Source of the DNA: an uncultured Lachnospiraceae bacterium | GTDB lineage: Bacteria; Bacillota; Clostridia; Lachnospirales; Lachnospiraceae | DNA length: 12,485 bases | Assembly (NCBI GenBank): GCA_902797785.1 | Contig: CADBUD010000132.1 | Location: 1-12,485 of the forward strand | Reading direction: 5' to 3' | Part shown: piece by piece, positions 1-7,226 of the stretch | How positions within the stretch are numbered: the first letter of the stretch is position 1 | Layout of the letters: every line of letters begins with the position of its first letter | Position numbers and translations under genes: made by a program | The notes under the pieces: generated by a model | The model's input: the letters and a program-made list of their open reading frames with translations, nothing else | What the model was told of the DNA's origin: nothing | Database searches by the model: none

Positions 1-1
1 G

Positions 2-928
2 AACTGCAGTAAGGGATATGAAGTAGATACCATCAAGGTCTCCGGAGCCTATCACGAACTGATTTCCCAGGGAAATGGCTTCTATACAATCACAAAAGTA
101 CTTGGGAATCTGGCGGTAAAAATCGTCGGAAAAACAGCGGAAACAAAGCCGGATGACAGCTCCTCATCCAGCGGCGGCAATGATTCCTCCGGCACCCCTT
201 CCGATCAGAATCAGGGAGACAGTGGCTCTGACCAAAATGGTTCTTCGAAAGGTGATTCCCCTTCCGGAACCGATGAGAGCGGAACAAACCATCAGACTCC
301 GGCAGACGAAGGCAGCAACGATTCCAATCAGAATAAAAATGATGCTTCCAACAAAGAAACGAACACATTTCAGCCCAAAAATACGGTCTTCCATAAGCTT
401 TGTCTGCGATCTGTCCGTTCCACGAAAACTTCCATTAAGCTTCGCTGGAACAAAATAAAAAACGCTGTATCCTACGAAATTTACGGAAGCCGTACGAAAA
501 GTTCTGCTTCTTTAAAAAAGCTTGGCTCTACCAAAAAGGCCACCTTCCTGCACAAGGTTCTGGCAAAAGGGACCTATTACCGCTATATCGTTGCCGCACG
601 CAATAAAAACAATAAAATCCTATCCACCTCAAAGTATATCTACGTTGCCACAACCGGTGGAGCCTATGGAAATCACCAATCTCTCCGGCTCAAAAAAGCA
701 GGAACCATAACCATAAAAAAAGGAAGCACCTGTCTCCTGAAAGGAACAGCGCTTCCGGGTTCGTCCCCTGTAAAAAAATACCGCTCTCTCTGCTTTGAAT
801 CCGGGAATAAAAAGATTGCGTCCGTTTCCCAAAAAGGCGTTGTCAAAGGGAAGAAAAAAGGTTCGGTGTGGATTTATCTCTACCTGCAGAATGGCAGGTA
901 TAAAAAGGTCCGGATCCGTATCATATAA
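2..928 (+). CDS. C-terminal part of a multidomain cell-surface protein (Fn3-like and bacterial Ig-like domains), 5' end outside the window
   Basis: The frame is open from base 2 to a TAA at 926-928, giving 308 visible residues with no start, so the gene begins left of the window. Residues about 1-45 look like the end of a beta-sandwich repeat (GYEVDTIKVSG, then ITKVLGNLAVKIVG). Residues about 49-128 are a low-complexity Ser/Gly/Asp/Asn linker. Residues about 134-218 look like a fibronectin type III module (SIKLRWNKIKNAVSYEIYG ... GTYYRYIVAARN). Residues about 222-308 look like a bacterial Ig-like (BIG2) module (KIASVSQKGVVKGKKKGSVW). Such tandem sandwich domains with a flexible linker are typical of secreted or wall-associated adhesins and enzymes of clostridia. 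No LPXTG motif or SLH repeat follows the last domain, so any anchor or catalytic part must lie in the missing N-terminal region. The domain calls are by eye; a secreted surface role is likely, but the exact function is unknown. Confidence 0.75.
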   Translation, partial: NCSKGYEVDTIKVSGAYHELISQGNGFYTITKVLGNLAVKIVGKTAETKPDDSSSSSGGNDSSGTPSDQNQGDSGSDQNGSSKGDSPSGTDESGTNHQTPADEGSNDSNQNKNDASNKETNTFQPKNTVFHKLCLRSVRSTKTSIKLRWNKIKNAVSYEIYGSRTKSSASLKKLGSTKKATFLHKVLAKGTYYRYIVAARNKNNKILSTSKYIYVATTGGAYGNHQSLRLKKAGTITIKKGSTCLLKGTALPGSSPVKKYRSLCFESGNKKIASVSQKGVVKGKKKGSVWIYLYLQNGRYKKVRIRII

Positions 929-960
929 TGCACATACCAAAGGCACACAAAGTGCAAAAA

Positions 961-1002
961 ACAAAACCGCTGCGCATCAGAAAACTGCGTCAGCGGTTTT
1001 GT
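961..1002. terminator. Bidirectional hairpin terminator between convergent genes
   Basis: ACAAAACCGCTG (961-972) pairs perfectly with CAGCGGTTTTGT (991-1002). An inner CGCA/TGCG pair (973-976, 986-989) extends the stem. The A-run on one side and T-run on the other give a U-tract in both directions, so it can end the plus-strand surface-protein gene (stop at 928) and the minus-strand gene. The last codons and stop (977-979) of the minus-strand gene lie inside the hairpin. Confidence 0.8.
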
Positions 1003-1666
1003 TGTGAATCTTTCCCAAAATCCGAATGGCATAGATCATCTCACCTTTTCCCTGATGATATCCCTTTGCCGCCCCGGCAAGGGAAGCACTGTGCCTGCTT
1101 CCCTCATAATCATTATGCGCCCAAAAATCATCTCTTTCTTTCGTCACGCAAATGGTATGAATCATCTCTTTCAGCCTTCCCTTAACATTATATCCTGTCA
1201 AAAGATAGGCTTCTTTTTCCTTTTTGGGGCAGGAATACAGGCCTTCCAATCCGCTTTTTTGATATACCTCTATTTCATATCCCTTTTCCACAAAAAAGTG
1301 CTCTACGGCAGCCAGCGATGTTCCAAAATAGCCATATAAAGAACATCCGCTTCGTTCAAAACAGGAAAGAAGCTCCGGAAAGGAGGGCTCCTCCCCAAAA
1401 TAATGGCATACATTGAAAACTGCCATGACCTCACACGCATTGACAGCTGCGTTCAGCGGCGCTCCATGAAGCAGCCACCGTCCCAGAATCTTTCTTTGTT
1501 CCCCATAAAAAAAGGCTCCCAGTTGTCCTTGCTCCTCCAAATACCCAGAAGCTGACACCGGAAGCCGGAAAGAAAGATTCTTTTGATAGTGCTCTGCGCA
1601 AAGCGTTTCCTCTACGGAACACAGCCTTGCACAGAGATCCATGAAAAAAATCACCATATCCTTCAT
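977..1666 (-). CDS. Predicted papain-fold / C39-like cysteine-peptidase-like protein
   Basis: The product has 229 residues from the ATG at 1664-1666. The frame also allows a GTG at 1694-1696 (239 residues), but that start has no ribosome site, whereas the ATG follows the upstream TAA by one base (TAAG-ATG), which suggests translational coupling. The middle reads NAAVNACEVMAVFNVCHYFG, then GYFGTSLAAVEHFFVEKGYEIEVY, and later IHTICVTKERDDFWAHN. An Asn-rich turn, a Cys at the start of a helix, a helical insert and a late His followed by a beta-strand and HN is the layout of C39-like and related transglutaminase/papain-fold proteins. The Cys of NACEVMA and the His of IHTICV would be the catalytic pair. 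No signal peptide or membrane segment is visible. The fold is inferred by eye, and a non-peptidase member of the fold is equally possible. The gene ends within the terminator at 961-1002. Confidence 0.6.
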   Translation of the reverse strand: MKDMVIFFMDLCARLCSVEETLCAEHYQKNLSFRLPVSASGYLEEQGQLGAFFYGEQRKILGRWLLHGAPLNAAVNACEVMAVFNVCHYFGEEPSFPELLSCFERSGCSLYGYFGTSLAAVEHFFVEKGYEIEVYQKSGLEGLYSCPKKEKEAYLLTGYNVKGRLKEMIHTICVTKERDDFWAHNDYEGSRHSASLAGAAKGYHQGKGEMIYAIRILGKIHNKTADAVF

Positions 1667-1667
1667 C

Positions 1668-1853
1668 TTACTTTGACTCGACCTTATTTTCCTCACTGAA
1701 TGCCGTTAATGTCTGATCAAGCTCTTCCATCAACGCTTCCGAATCCACCCTGTCTACCTCGCTCTTATCCTCAATGCCCTTGAGTCGTCTAAAATAGTGG
1801 AGATTTTCACGGCCGCTTAAATAGTTATAGAAATTTGTATCCTTGTGATAGAT
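1668..1853 (-). pseudogene. Probable remnant of an ABC-transporter ATP-binding protein
   Basis: This is an open stretch of 61 codons bounded upstream by a TAA (1854-1856) and ending with TAA at 1668-1670. It has no ATG near its beginning. The translation includes NFYNYLSGRENLHYFRRLKG, which matches the pattern just after the Q-loop in many drug or lantibiotic-type ABC ATPases (fY.yLtgrENL.yf.rlkgi). It then passes into a highly charged tail (EVDRV, MEELDQTLTAF) without any signature motif, Walker B or H-loop. The simplest reading is an ATPase gene that has lost its Walker A end and most of its second half by deletion. It could instead be the unrelated C-terminus of another protein. Its stop codon abuts the ATG of the next gene, so it may still be translated. 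Confidence 0.35.
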
Positions 1854-1886
1854 TTATTATAATACCATCATTTTCTGAATGCAAGC

Positions 1887-3128
1887 TCAATCCTTTTTTT
1901 GTGGATTATGTTTCTTTTCCCTCCGCACAAACTGGTCTTTTTTCACGCTCAGATTTACTTTTGCATCCATATACCGGTTCGCATTTCCGGCTTCTGCCAC
2001 CGGTTTCATGGAGCTGTGTGCCATCAGACCGCCGAGTATGGCAACGATGAGTCCTGCCACGATTCCGACCGTTGTACTTGCCGCACTCATTCCTATGAGG
2101 AAAGGAACCAAGAACATCAACAACAAAAATACCATAAATTTCCCCTTGCTGATTGGAAGATTTCCTGTAAATTTTCCGGATTGGGCATTCATGGCAAAGG
2201 TAAAGCTCTGATCATTCCATTTCGTCGTCAGAATCCACGCCGGCAACAGGGCATATTTGGTGCGGCCAAAATTGACCTCTACCTTTTCTTTCTCCCGGTC
2301 AATGGAATCGTATTTTAAAGTCTCTCTCGTTTTTTGGATGATGGTCTCTTCGATTCTCTTTTGTGCGCGCTTTTGCGTTTCTTTTTCCTTGACATCGAAG
2401 CGTTCGGCCAAAAATCCCGGAAGATAGGACATGGAAAACGGTTTCAGGGAAGCAAAGTCATACGGTTCGATCGAATCCATCAGATCATCTGCCATCCGCT
2501 TGGAAGCATCTGCCGGGACATTTTCAAAATTCATATGTCCGGAACGCTCGGCATGATAATGCTCCGTAATTTCATAATCTCCCTCCTGATGCTGATTTGA
2601 TGTCTCATAATCTCCATCAATTTTTGCCGTCCCCTGATAGAGCCAGAAGGGAATATAGACCCCTTGAATTTCCTCAATATGGCTGCCTGTCTGAAAGGAA
2701 CCCGGCAGCAGGATTTTTTTCCATCCTTTTTTATAGTATTCTTTGTATTTCTCCATGGCCTGATCCTTGGTCACACCAAAGGGAATCACGGAATTTGGAC
2801 GGATCGAACCGGCAAACTGAGCCGTTGCGATCGTATTATTTCCGCAATATGGACACTGAATCACCGCTGTATTCTGGTCTGCCATCAGCTCTGCTCCACA
2901 ATCTGTGCAGGAATAGGTCTTCCATTCCTCCCCGGTCTGTACCGCCTGCCGCTCTGCCTCCTGTGCCTGATAAGCAGAGTCTATTTCTTCCGTTGTAAAA
3001 ACAGAATCACAGTGGCCGCATTTTAGCTTTCCTGTCACCGGATCAAATGCCAGCGCCGCGCCACAGGTCGGGCAATGATAGGCTAGTACCTGATCTCTTC
3101 TGTCTGATGTCTGATGCTCCATCTGCAT
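1887..3128 (-). CDS. Two-zinc-ribbon membrane protein of unknown function
   Basis: Counting from the GTG at 3129-3131 (residue 1), the N-terminus carries two four-cysteine ribbons: C20/C23 with C38/C41 (CPTCGAAL ... CGHC) and C75/C78 with C93/C96 (CTDCGAEL ... CPYCG). A mixed alpha/beta middle follows (SVIPFGVTKDQA, GVYIPFWLYQGTAKIDGDYE). Near the C-terminus are two hydrophobic stretches (FMVFLLLMFLVPFLIGM and TTVGIVAGLIVAILGGLMA), then a basic tail. I start it at the ATG 3126-3128 because AAAGGA lies about 7 bases ahead; the GTG would be too close to that site. Relatives are widespread in clostridia and are often named 'TFIIB-type zinc ribbon protein' or wrongly 'PriA helicase'. No helicase motif is present here. 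It starts 27 bases after the HD-GYP gene, so the two are very likely co-transcribed. The protein probably sits in the membrane with its ribbons in the cytoplasm. Confidence 0.85.
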   Translation of the reverse strand: MQMEHQTSDRRDQVLAYHCPTCGAALAFDPVTGKLKCGHCDSVFTTEEIDSAYQAQEAERQAVQTGEEWKTYSCTDCGAELMADQNTAVIQCPYCGNNTIATAQFAGSIRPNSVIPFGVTKDQAMEKYKEYYKKGWKKILLPGSFQTGSHIEEIQGVYIPFWLYQGTAKIDGDYETSNQHQEGDYEITEHYHAERSGHMNFENVPADASKRMADDLMDSIEPYDFASLKPFSMSYLPGFLAERFDVKEKETQKRAQKRIEETIIQKTRETLKYDSIDREKEKVEVNFGRTKYALLPAWILTTKWNDQSFTFAMNAQSGKFTGNLPISKGKFMVFLLLMFLVPFLIGMSAASTTVGIVAGLIVAILGGLMAHSSMKPVAEAGNANRYMDAKVNLSVKKDQFVRREKKHNPQKKD

Positions 3129-3155
3129 CACCTTTCCTTTCTGATTTTGTTTTCT

Positions 3156-5081
3156 TTATAGTCCTTTTCCCTTCATGTCGCGAAGTAGATAATAGACCTT
3201 CCGGTAATTTTGCCTTCGGCCCTCTCCCAGCAGATACTCCATGTCCCGCACGACCTCTTCCCGGGTGAGCAGCTTGGCCAGCCAAGGCGCATAGTGCGTT
3301 CCACTCTCTGACTCTACTTCTTTTACAAAGGCTTCATAGGTCTTTCCCTGATGATAACTTCTTCCAATGCAATCCGTTGCCGCATCCAGACTGTCTGCAC
3401 ACTGTACCAGAGCTATGATTGTCTTCATCGGGCTGTCTTTCGCATGAAATTCCTTGGGATACCCTTTGGAATCATCATACCATTTATGATGTCCCATTGC
3501 AGCTTCGGCATAGGCCTTCGTTGAAATGTGACGTCGCAGCATCTCGTATCCGGTCTTTGGATGGGTACGAATCAGATCGAACTCCATATCCATCAGCTTT
3601 CTTCCATAGACAAACACCGTATCCAGAATTGTCAGCTTGCCAAAATCATGACAGCGCCCCGCATGATAGGCGAACCGTATGATTTCTTCCTGATGCGTTA
3701 AAACCTCCTCTAGGCTTTCACAGCCTGCAATTCCCACAAAAAGCTCCGGTCTTTCATCGAGCAGCCAGCGGCAGAGACTCTCTGTAATCTGTCCCACCAT
3801 CATAGAATGAACATAGGTCGGCGGGTGGAAGGCCGCAAGGCACCGAATCACCATCGTTTCAAAGGTAATCCCGCTGGGAACCTCAATAAACTTCTGAAAC
3901 ACGATGCCGTAATACTCTAACAAGGCCTGGCGCATCCCGCCGTTAGGCATATGGAATGCATAGTTTATCATGTCATAATACATGGTCTTGAGCATTCCTG
4001 ACTCTTCAGAGGTCAGTCTCTCCGGTGTCAAAAGGCAAAGATACTCTATGGGGACGATAATATTTAAGTAGACCTCTCCGATACGGTATCCTAAAGCATC
4101 CCTGTTCCGATAGAACTCTATGAGGGTCTTTTGGTACTCTGTTTTTGAAATTTCTTCGGATAAATAGCGGTTTCGCGCATACATGACCTGGATATAGCTC
4201 CAATCATATACCTCGGGAAACAGCTCCTGATAATACTCTTTATTGGATTCCCAGAGTACGGACAGTTCCTTGGTGCGTTCACAGATTTTATGCAGCTGTT
4301 CTGCAGAAAAGCCGCTGCTGTTATGACATTCCGTAGTCATCGCATAATAGATCAGTGTCCGGAACAAAAAATAATCCCAGTCAAAATCCGGAACACTTTC
4401 AAGGTAAAAAGAATCCCCGGATATTTCTATCATACGCTCTAAGAAAGCCAACTGCTTTTCATTATGCTCCGGACATTTCTCTTGATCTTCATAGAACACG
4501 TAACTGTACCGGACATTGTTCAACACGATTTCTCGGCTTTCTTCGTCCAAAAGCTGTAAAAACTTTTCTTTTTCGAGCATCTCCAGAAAGAAATTTCCCA
4601 TCTTGAACCCAAGCTCGCGATAATGCTCCGAGATTTCCGGATATGCCATGATTCGCTTGGTCATATTCATCAATTCATAACAGATTCCGATCTGGGCGTC
4701 CATTTGACGAATCTGAGCCGGTAAGTCCTCTTTTTTCCTGGCATCCTCCACCAGCCGCTCAATCAGCAAAGACATCACCGGAAGATCTAAGTTCTCTAAA
4801 ATTTCCTCAGAAATCAGCTCGTTTCCAAACGTCATCATTTCCTGAATCTGTTGATCGGTCAGTGATTCTCCGGATTGAAGGATCGGATATAGAATCTGAT
4901 CTAAAAATTCCCGGTTCTCTGCTGCCATCTGCCCGATCTTTATAAAATTATCCCTAAGATGTTCACTGTAATCATCCGCATTGGAGACCTCTTCCAACGG
5001 AGGAGTCGCAAGTCTGCGGATTTTTACCATTCGGTCAATATATTCCTGATATCTGTTTCTTATTTTCTTTTCCGAATCCAT
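3156..5081 (-). CDS. HD-GYP-type cyclic-di-GMP phosphodiesterase
   Basis: The product has 641 residues from the ATG at 5079-5081. A longer frame starts at 5114, but the strong AAAGGAGGAGG at 5084-5094 fixes the internal ATG. Residues 1 to about 410 are a largely helical, charged region with no recognisable receiver, PAS or membrane domain. The C-terminal part has the HD-GYP signature: H425 (VHSMMVG), H478-D479-F-G-K482 (RCHDFGK), H507 (HPKTGYEML), H531-H532 (GHHKWYDD), a GYP at 540-542 and D563 in CADSLDAATD. These are the metal ligands and substrate-site residues of enzymes that hydrolyse c-di-GMP to pGpG or GMP. The usual HDIGK is HDFGK and the Gly before GYP is Lys, so it is a somewhat divergent member. 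It lies downstream of an EAL-domain gene and directly ahead of the zinc-ribbon gene. The sensory input of the helical half is unknown. Confidence 0.88.
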   Translation of the reverse strand: MDSEKKIRNRYQEYIDRMVKIRRLATPPLEEVSNADDYSEHLRDNFIKIGQMAAENREFLDQILYPILQSGESLTDQQIQEMMTFGNELISEEILENLDLPVMSLLIERLVEDARKKEDLPAQIRQMDAQIGICYELMNMTKRIMAYPEISEHYRELGFKMGNFFLEMLEKEKFLQLLDEESREIVLNNVRYSYVFYEDQEKCPEHNEKQLAFLERMIEISGDSFYLESVPDFDWDYFLFRTLIYYAMTTECHNSSGFSAEQLHKICERTKELSVLWESNKEYYQELFPEVYDWSYIQVMYARNRYLSEEISKTEYQKTLIEFYRNRDALGYRIGEVYLNIIVPIEYLCLLTPERLTSEESGMLKTMYYDMINYAFHMPNGGMRQALLEYYGIVFQKFIEVPSGITFETMVIRCLAAFHPPTYVHSMMVGQITESLCRWLLDERPELFVGIAGCESLEEVLTHQEEIIRFAYHAGRCHDFGKLTILDTVFVYGRKLMDMEFDLIRTHPKTGYEMLRRHISTKAYAEAAMGHHKWYDDSKGYPKEFHAKDSPMKTIIALVQCADSLDAATDCIGRSYHQGKTYEAFVKEVESESGTHYAPWLAKLLTREEVVRDMEYLLGEGRRQNYRKVYYLLRDMKGKGL

Positions 5082-5083
5082 AA

Positions 5084-5094
5084 CCTCCTCCTTT
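5084..5094 (-). promoter_or_regulatory. Strong ribosome binding site that sets the HD-GYP start
   Basis: On the minus strand the sequence is AAAGGAGGAGG-TT-ATG, so the AAGGAGG core sits about 5 bases ahead of the ATG at 5079-5081. This near-perfect Shine-Dalgarno sequence argues against the longer frame that opens at 5114. Confidence 0.85.
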
Positions 5095-5102
5095 CCGGCG
5101 CG

Positions 5103-5220
5103 ACTCATGAACAAAATGGCAAGCCACTGCTACCCCGGATTTTCACACTCTGTGCGCCTTCGGTGAGCAAAATGCGCTTGAAAATACCTTGCGGGATAAC
5201 GGCTGTGAATAGTAACAGCC
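5103..5220. repeat. Intergenic repeat segment between the two phosphodiesterase genes
   Basis: This is the spacer between the EAL and HD-GYP genes. One end (5103-5126) contains CTCATGAACAAAATGGCAAG, nearly identical to the hairpin at 9985-10013: positions 5108-5126 match 9985-10003 with one difference. The other end is the hairpin GGCTGT-GAATAGTA-ACAGCC (5201-5220). Its 16-mer at 5202-5217 is repeated exactly, on the opposite strand, at 12403-12418. The middle shows no gene. It resembles the dispersed palindromic intergenic elements of Lachnospiraceae genomes; that comparison is from memory. There is no T-run, so I do not call a terminator. Confidence 0.55.
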
Positions 5221-5227
5221 ACTTCGT

Positions 5228-6904
5228 TTATTTTATCTTTCTCTCCTTCATCCAGGAAATCAGATCTTCGATTTCCAATGGCTTGGAATAATAATACCCC
5301 TGAAAGCTCTGTACCTGATACTCCTGTAAGATGTCCCTCACGCCGGAGGTCTCGATTCCCTCGACACAGACCTTTGCTCCAAAGGTGGAAGCGATTCCGG
5401 TACAATGTCCGATCATCTCCCGCTCTTTGTCATCCTCTTCGATCTTTAATACAAAGCTCCGGTCAATCTTGATCGTATCCAATGGCAGATTTTTTACCAA
5501 TCCCATAGAGGAAAAGCCTGTCCCAAAATCATCCAGGGCGAACCGGATTCCCTTTGTCTTTAACTGCACAATAATATTTCTTAAAAGATCCATATCCAGA
5601 AGCCGGCACCGCTCTGTGATCTCAAGGCAAAGATGCTCCGGCGGATATTCCGTTTCTTTTAGTGTTTCCAATACCATAGGGATAAAATCCGGTTTTTCCA
5701 GCTGGGTATAGGAAAGATTTACATTGATCATAAACTCCGGACAGTACATCAAAATCTCTTTTGCATCCGTAAGTGCCCTCTTTAGAATCCATCGTCCCAA
5801 ATCCGGAAACAATGGATCCCGCTCTAAAAGTGGAATAAAATGATCCGGAGGCACCATGCCATATTCCTCGCTCCTCCAGCGAAGCAGGGCCTCTGCTCCG
5901 ATCAGCTTTTCGCTCCGCGCATCTACCACCGGCTGATACAAAAGATAGAACCCACGGTATTCCTGTGTAATCGACGCCCGGATCACATGCAGCTTTTCAA
6001 TCCTCTGACGGTTTTCCTCGGTCAAATTATTATAGAACTCTACCATTTCTCCCTGTTTACGATCCTTGGATTCTCCATAGGCAAAATTCAGACAGGCATA
6101 TACTGTCTGGTCATTGATGGAAAAATTGTCCAGCGTGATCAAGCCGGCATTCAGATCCAGAATCGCGCATTGATTATCGATGCAAAGTCCCTCCCGAGAA
6201 TGCTCCCGCAGATTTTTATAGATCTTCTGGATTTCCTCTATCGAATTATCCTTGAAAACAACGGCGAACTTCGTTCCATCCAGCCGGTATACGCTCCCCC
6301 TGCTCCCGATATGATCCATCAGATACCTGCCAAATTTCTGAAGAATCATATTTCCAAAATGATATCCATAGACCTCATTGATCTCGGTAAATTTTCGAAT
6401 CCCGATCATACAGATGCGGATTCGGTTCTGAAGACGGATATTGGTCTGCAGCGCTTCAAAAAAGCTATATTGGTTCCGAAGTCCCGTCAACTCATCGAGC
6501 TGGCTCTGAAGCCCATGGTTTCTGATCACGCCACCAAAATACTCCGGCACTCCGTCTTGATCCAAAATAACGACTCCCCGGCAGGTACAGACATCATAAT
6601 TTCCATCCGGCTTTTTGGCACGATACTGCAGATCATGTCCAAATGAGAGCCCGGAAAATATAGCCTCGATCTCCCTGCGATAATTCTCCCGATCCTCCGG
6701 GTGGATGTGCTCCTCCCATATTTTACCTGCTTCATACATATATTCTGCCGGAAGGTCGAAAAGCTCTACTGCTGTTTTTGACCAACGAGAATAGTCATAC
6801 TTCATATCGCAAAGATAGACAAAGGCACCCTCTGCGACAATAGCAAATGCTTCAAAAAGTGAATCCAATACTTTTTTACGCTCTTTTGGAATTTTATTCT
6901 CCAT
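5228..6904 (-). CDS. PAS / degenerate GGDEF / EAL protein, predicted c-di-GMP phosphodiesterase
   Basis: The product has 558 residues. The start ATG (6902-6904) follows AGGAGAG by 8 bases, and an in-frame TAG lies four codons upstream, so the start is firm. Residues about 20-130 are a PAS domain of the PAS_3 type (YSRWSKTAVELF, WEEHIHPEDREN, FGGVIRNH). A GGDEF domain begins at DELTGLRN, but its signature is degenerate (DGTKF at 209-213), so it should not make c-di-GMP; it may bind GTP or dimerise. The EAL domain is intact by eye: E338-A-L, NVNLSY, CLEITE, D458-D459-FGTG, K479 (IKIDRSF), E515 (CVEGIET) and the final QGYYYSKPL. These are the metal- and substrate-binding residues of active EAL enzymes, which cut c-di-GMP to pGpG. 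No membrane segment is seen, so it is a cytoplasmic sensor-effector. It is first in line after the promoter at 7078-7106. Confidence 0.9.
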   Translation of the reverse strand: MENKIPKERKKVLDSLFEAFAIVAEGAFVYLCDMKYDYSRWSKTAVELFDLPAEYMYEAGKIWEEHIHPEDRENYRREIEAIFSGLSFGHDLQYRAKKPDGNYDVCTCRGVVILDQDGVPEYFGGVIRNHGLQSQLDELTGLRNQYSFFEALQTNIRLQNRIRICMIGIRKFTEINEVYGYHFGNMILQKFGRYLMDHIGSRGSVYRLDGTKFAVVFKDNSIEEIQKIYKNLREHSREGLCIDNQCAILDLNAGLITLDNFSINDQTVYACLNFAYGESKDRKQGEMVEFYNNLTEENRQRIEKLHVIRASITQEYRGFYLLYQPVVDARSEKLIGAEALLRWRSEEYGMVPPDHFIPLLERDPLFPDLGRWILKRALTDAKEILMYCPEFMINVNLSYTQLEKPDFIPMVLETLKETEYPPEHLCLEITERCRLLDMDLLRNIIVQLKTKGIRFALDDFGTGFSSMGLVKNLPLDTIKIDRSFVLKIEEDDKEREMIGHCTGIASTFGAKVCVEGIETSGVRDILQEYQVQSFQGYYYSKPLEIEDLISWMKERKIK

Positions 6905-7077
6905 ATTGATTCTCTCCTATCCTTTTTGGCACTTTTTTGGTTCTCATCTCCTTTAAACAGCTTCCCTCATTGATCCATTTCGCAGCCCCCGTCTGCTTCT
7001 TGGAATCCCATTGTAATTTCGCTCTATTTTTTATCTTTTAAACGAGATTTTTTGTTCATATTTACACTATCAAATCT
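6905..7077 (-). promoter_or_regulatory. Long 5' leader of the EAL gene
   Basis: About 165 nucleotides lie between the predicted transcription start and the EAL ATG. On the minus strand this leader holds two small ATG frames. One is 14 codons (MGFQEADGGCEMDQ). The other is 17 codons (MRTKKVPKRIGENQYGE), starting at AAAGGAG-ATG and ending four bases inside the EAL gene, which overlaps its start. I do not see the conserved core of a c-di-GMP riboswitch. The leader may simply be untranslated. Confidence 0.3.
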
Positions 7078-7106
7078 ATTCTAACAGATATTATTCTGTA
7101 TTACAA
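7078..7106 (-). promoter_or_regulatory. Promoter of the EAL/HD-GYP cluster with an internal palindrome
   Basis: On the minus strand TTGTAA (7101-7106, 4 of 6 to consensus), then 17 bases, then TAGAAT (7078-7083, 5 of 6) form a sigma-A-type promoter. A perfect inverted repeat ACAGA-TATTAT-TCTGT (7084-7099) fills the spacer between the two boxes, the classical place for a repressor operator. No competing promoter of similar quality was seen in the leader. Confidence 0.6.
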
Positions 7107-7138
7107 TCTAAATTCGGTAAAAAATGAAATCTAAATTC
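7105..7138 (-). repeat. Direct repeat upstream of and touching the -35 box
   Basis: The 11-mer AATCTAAATTC (plus-strand sequence) occurs at 7105-7115 and 7128-7138, a 23-base period of about two helical turns. The nearer copy overlaps the -35 box by two bases. This geometry fits a dimeric activator or response-regulator site, but AT-rich direct repeats of 11 bases can also occur by chance. Confidence 0.4.
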
Positions 7139-7142
7139 ACTA

Positions 7143-7191
7143 AAAAAACCGTGGAACAGGCGAATCTCCTTTGCCTGTTTCACGGTTTTTT
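7143..7191. terminator. Strong hairpin terminator after the beta-helix gene
   Basis: The 19-base arm at 7143-7161 (AAAAAACCGTGGAACAGGC) pairs with 7173-7191 (GCCTGTTTCACGGTTTTTT) with one G-T wobble and an 11-base loop. A-run and T-run flanks make it usable from both sides. It lies 36 bases after the stop of the beta-helix gene on the minus strand and separates that unit from the EAL promoter. Confidence 0.9.
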
Positions 7192-7226
7192 GATTTCTTT
7201 TTGCCGAGCAGCTGCTCATTGTCTTT

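Noticed and set aside
1694..1696. GTG as start of the C39-like gene
   Set aside because: No ribosome site precedes it; the ATG at 1664-1666, one base after an upstream stop, is more likely.
1887..3128. Naming the zinc-ribbon protein as helicase PriA or TFIIB
   Set aside because: Only the short cysteine ribbons are similar; no helicase motif or transcription-factor core is present and the C-terminus is a membrane anchor.
5201..5220. Terminator between the EAL and HD-GYP genes
   Set aside because: The GGCTGT/ACAGCC hairpin lacks a following T-run on either strand and belongs to a repeat found elsewhere in the window.
5840..6646. A long plus-strand open frame of 268 codons
   Set aside because: It lies wholly antisense to the EAL gene, whose domains and catalytic residues are intact, and its translation has no recognisable features.
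6905..7077. A c-di-GMP riboswitch in the leader of the EAL gene
   Set aside because: The leader length and gene function invite it, but I could not find the conserved core of the class I or class II c-di-GMP aptamer.
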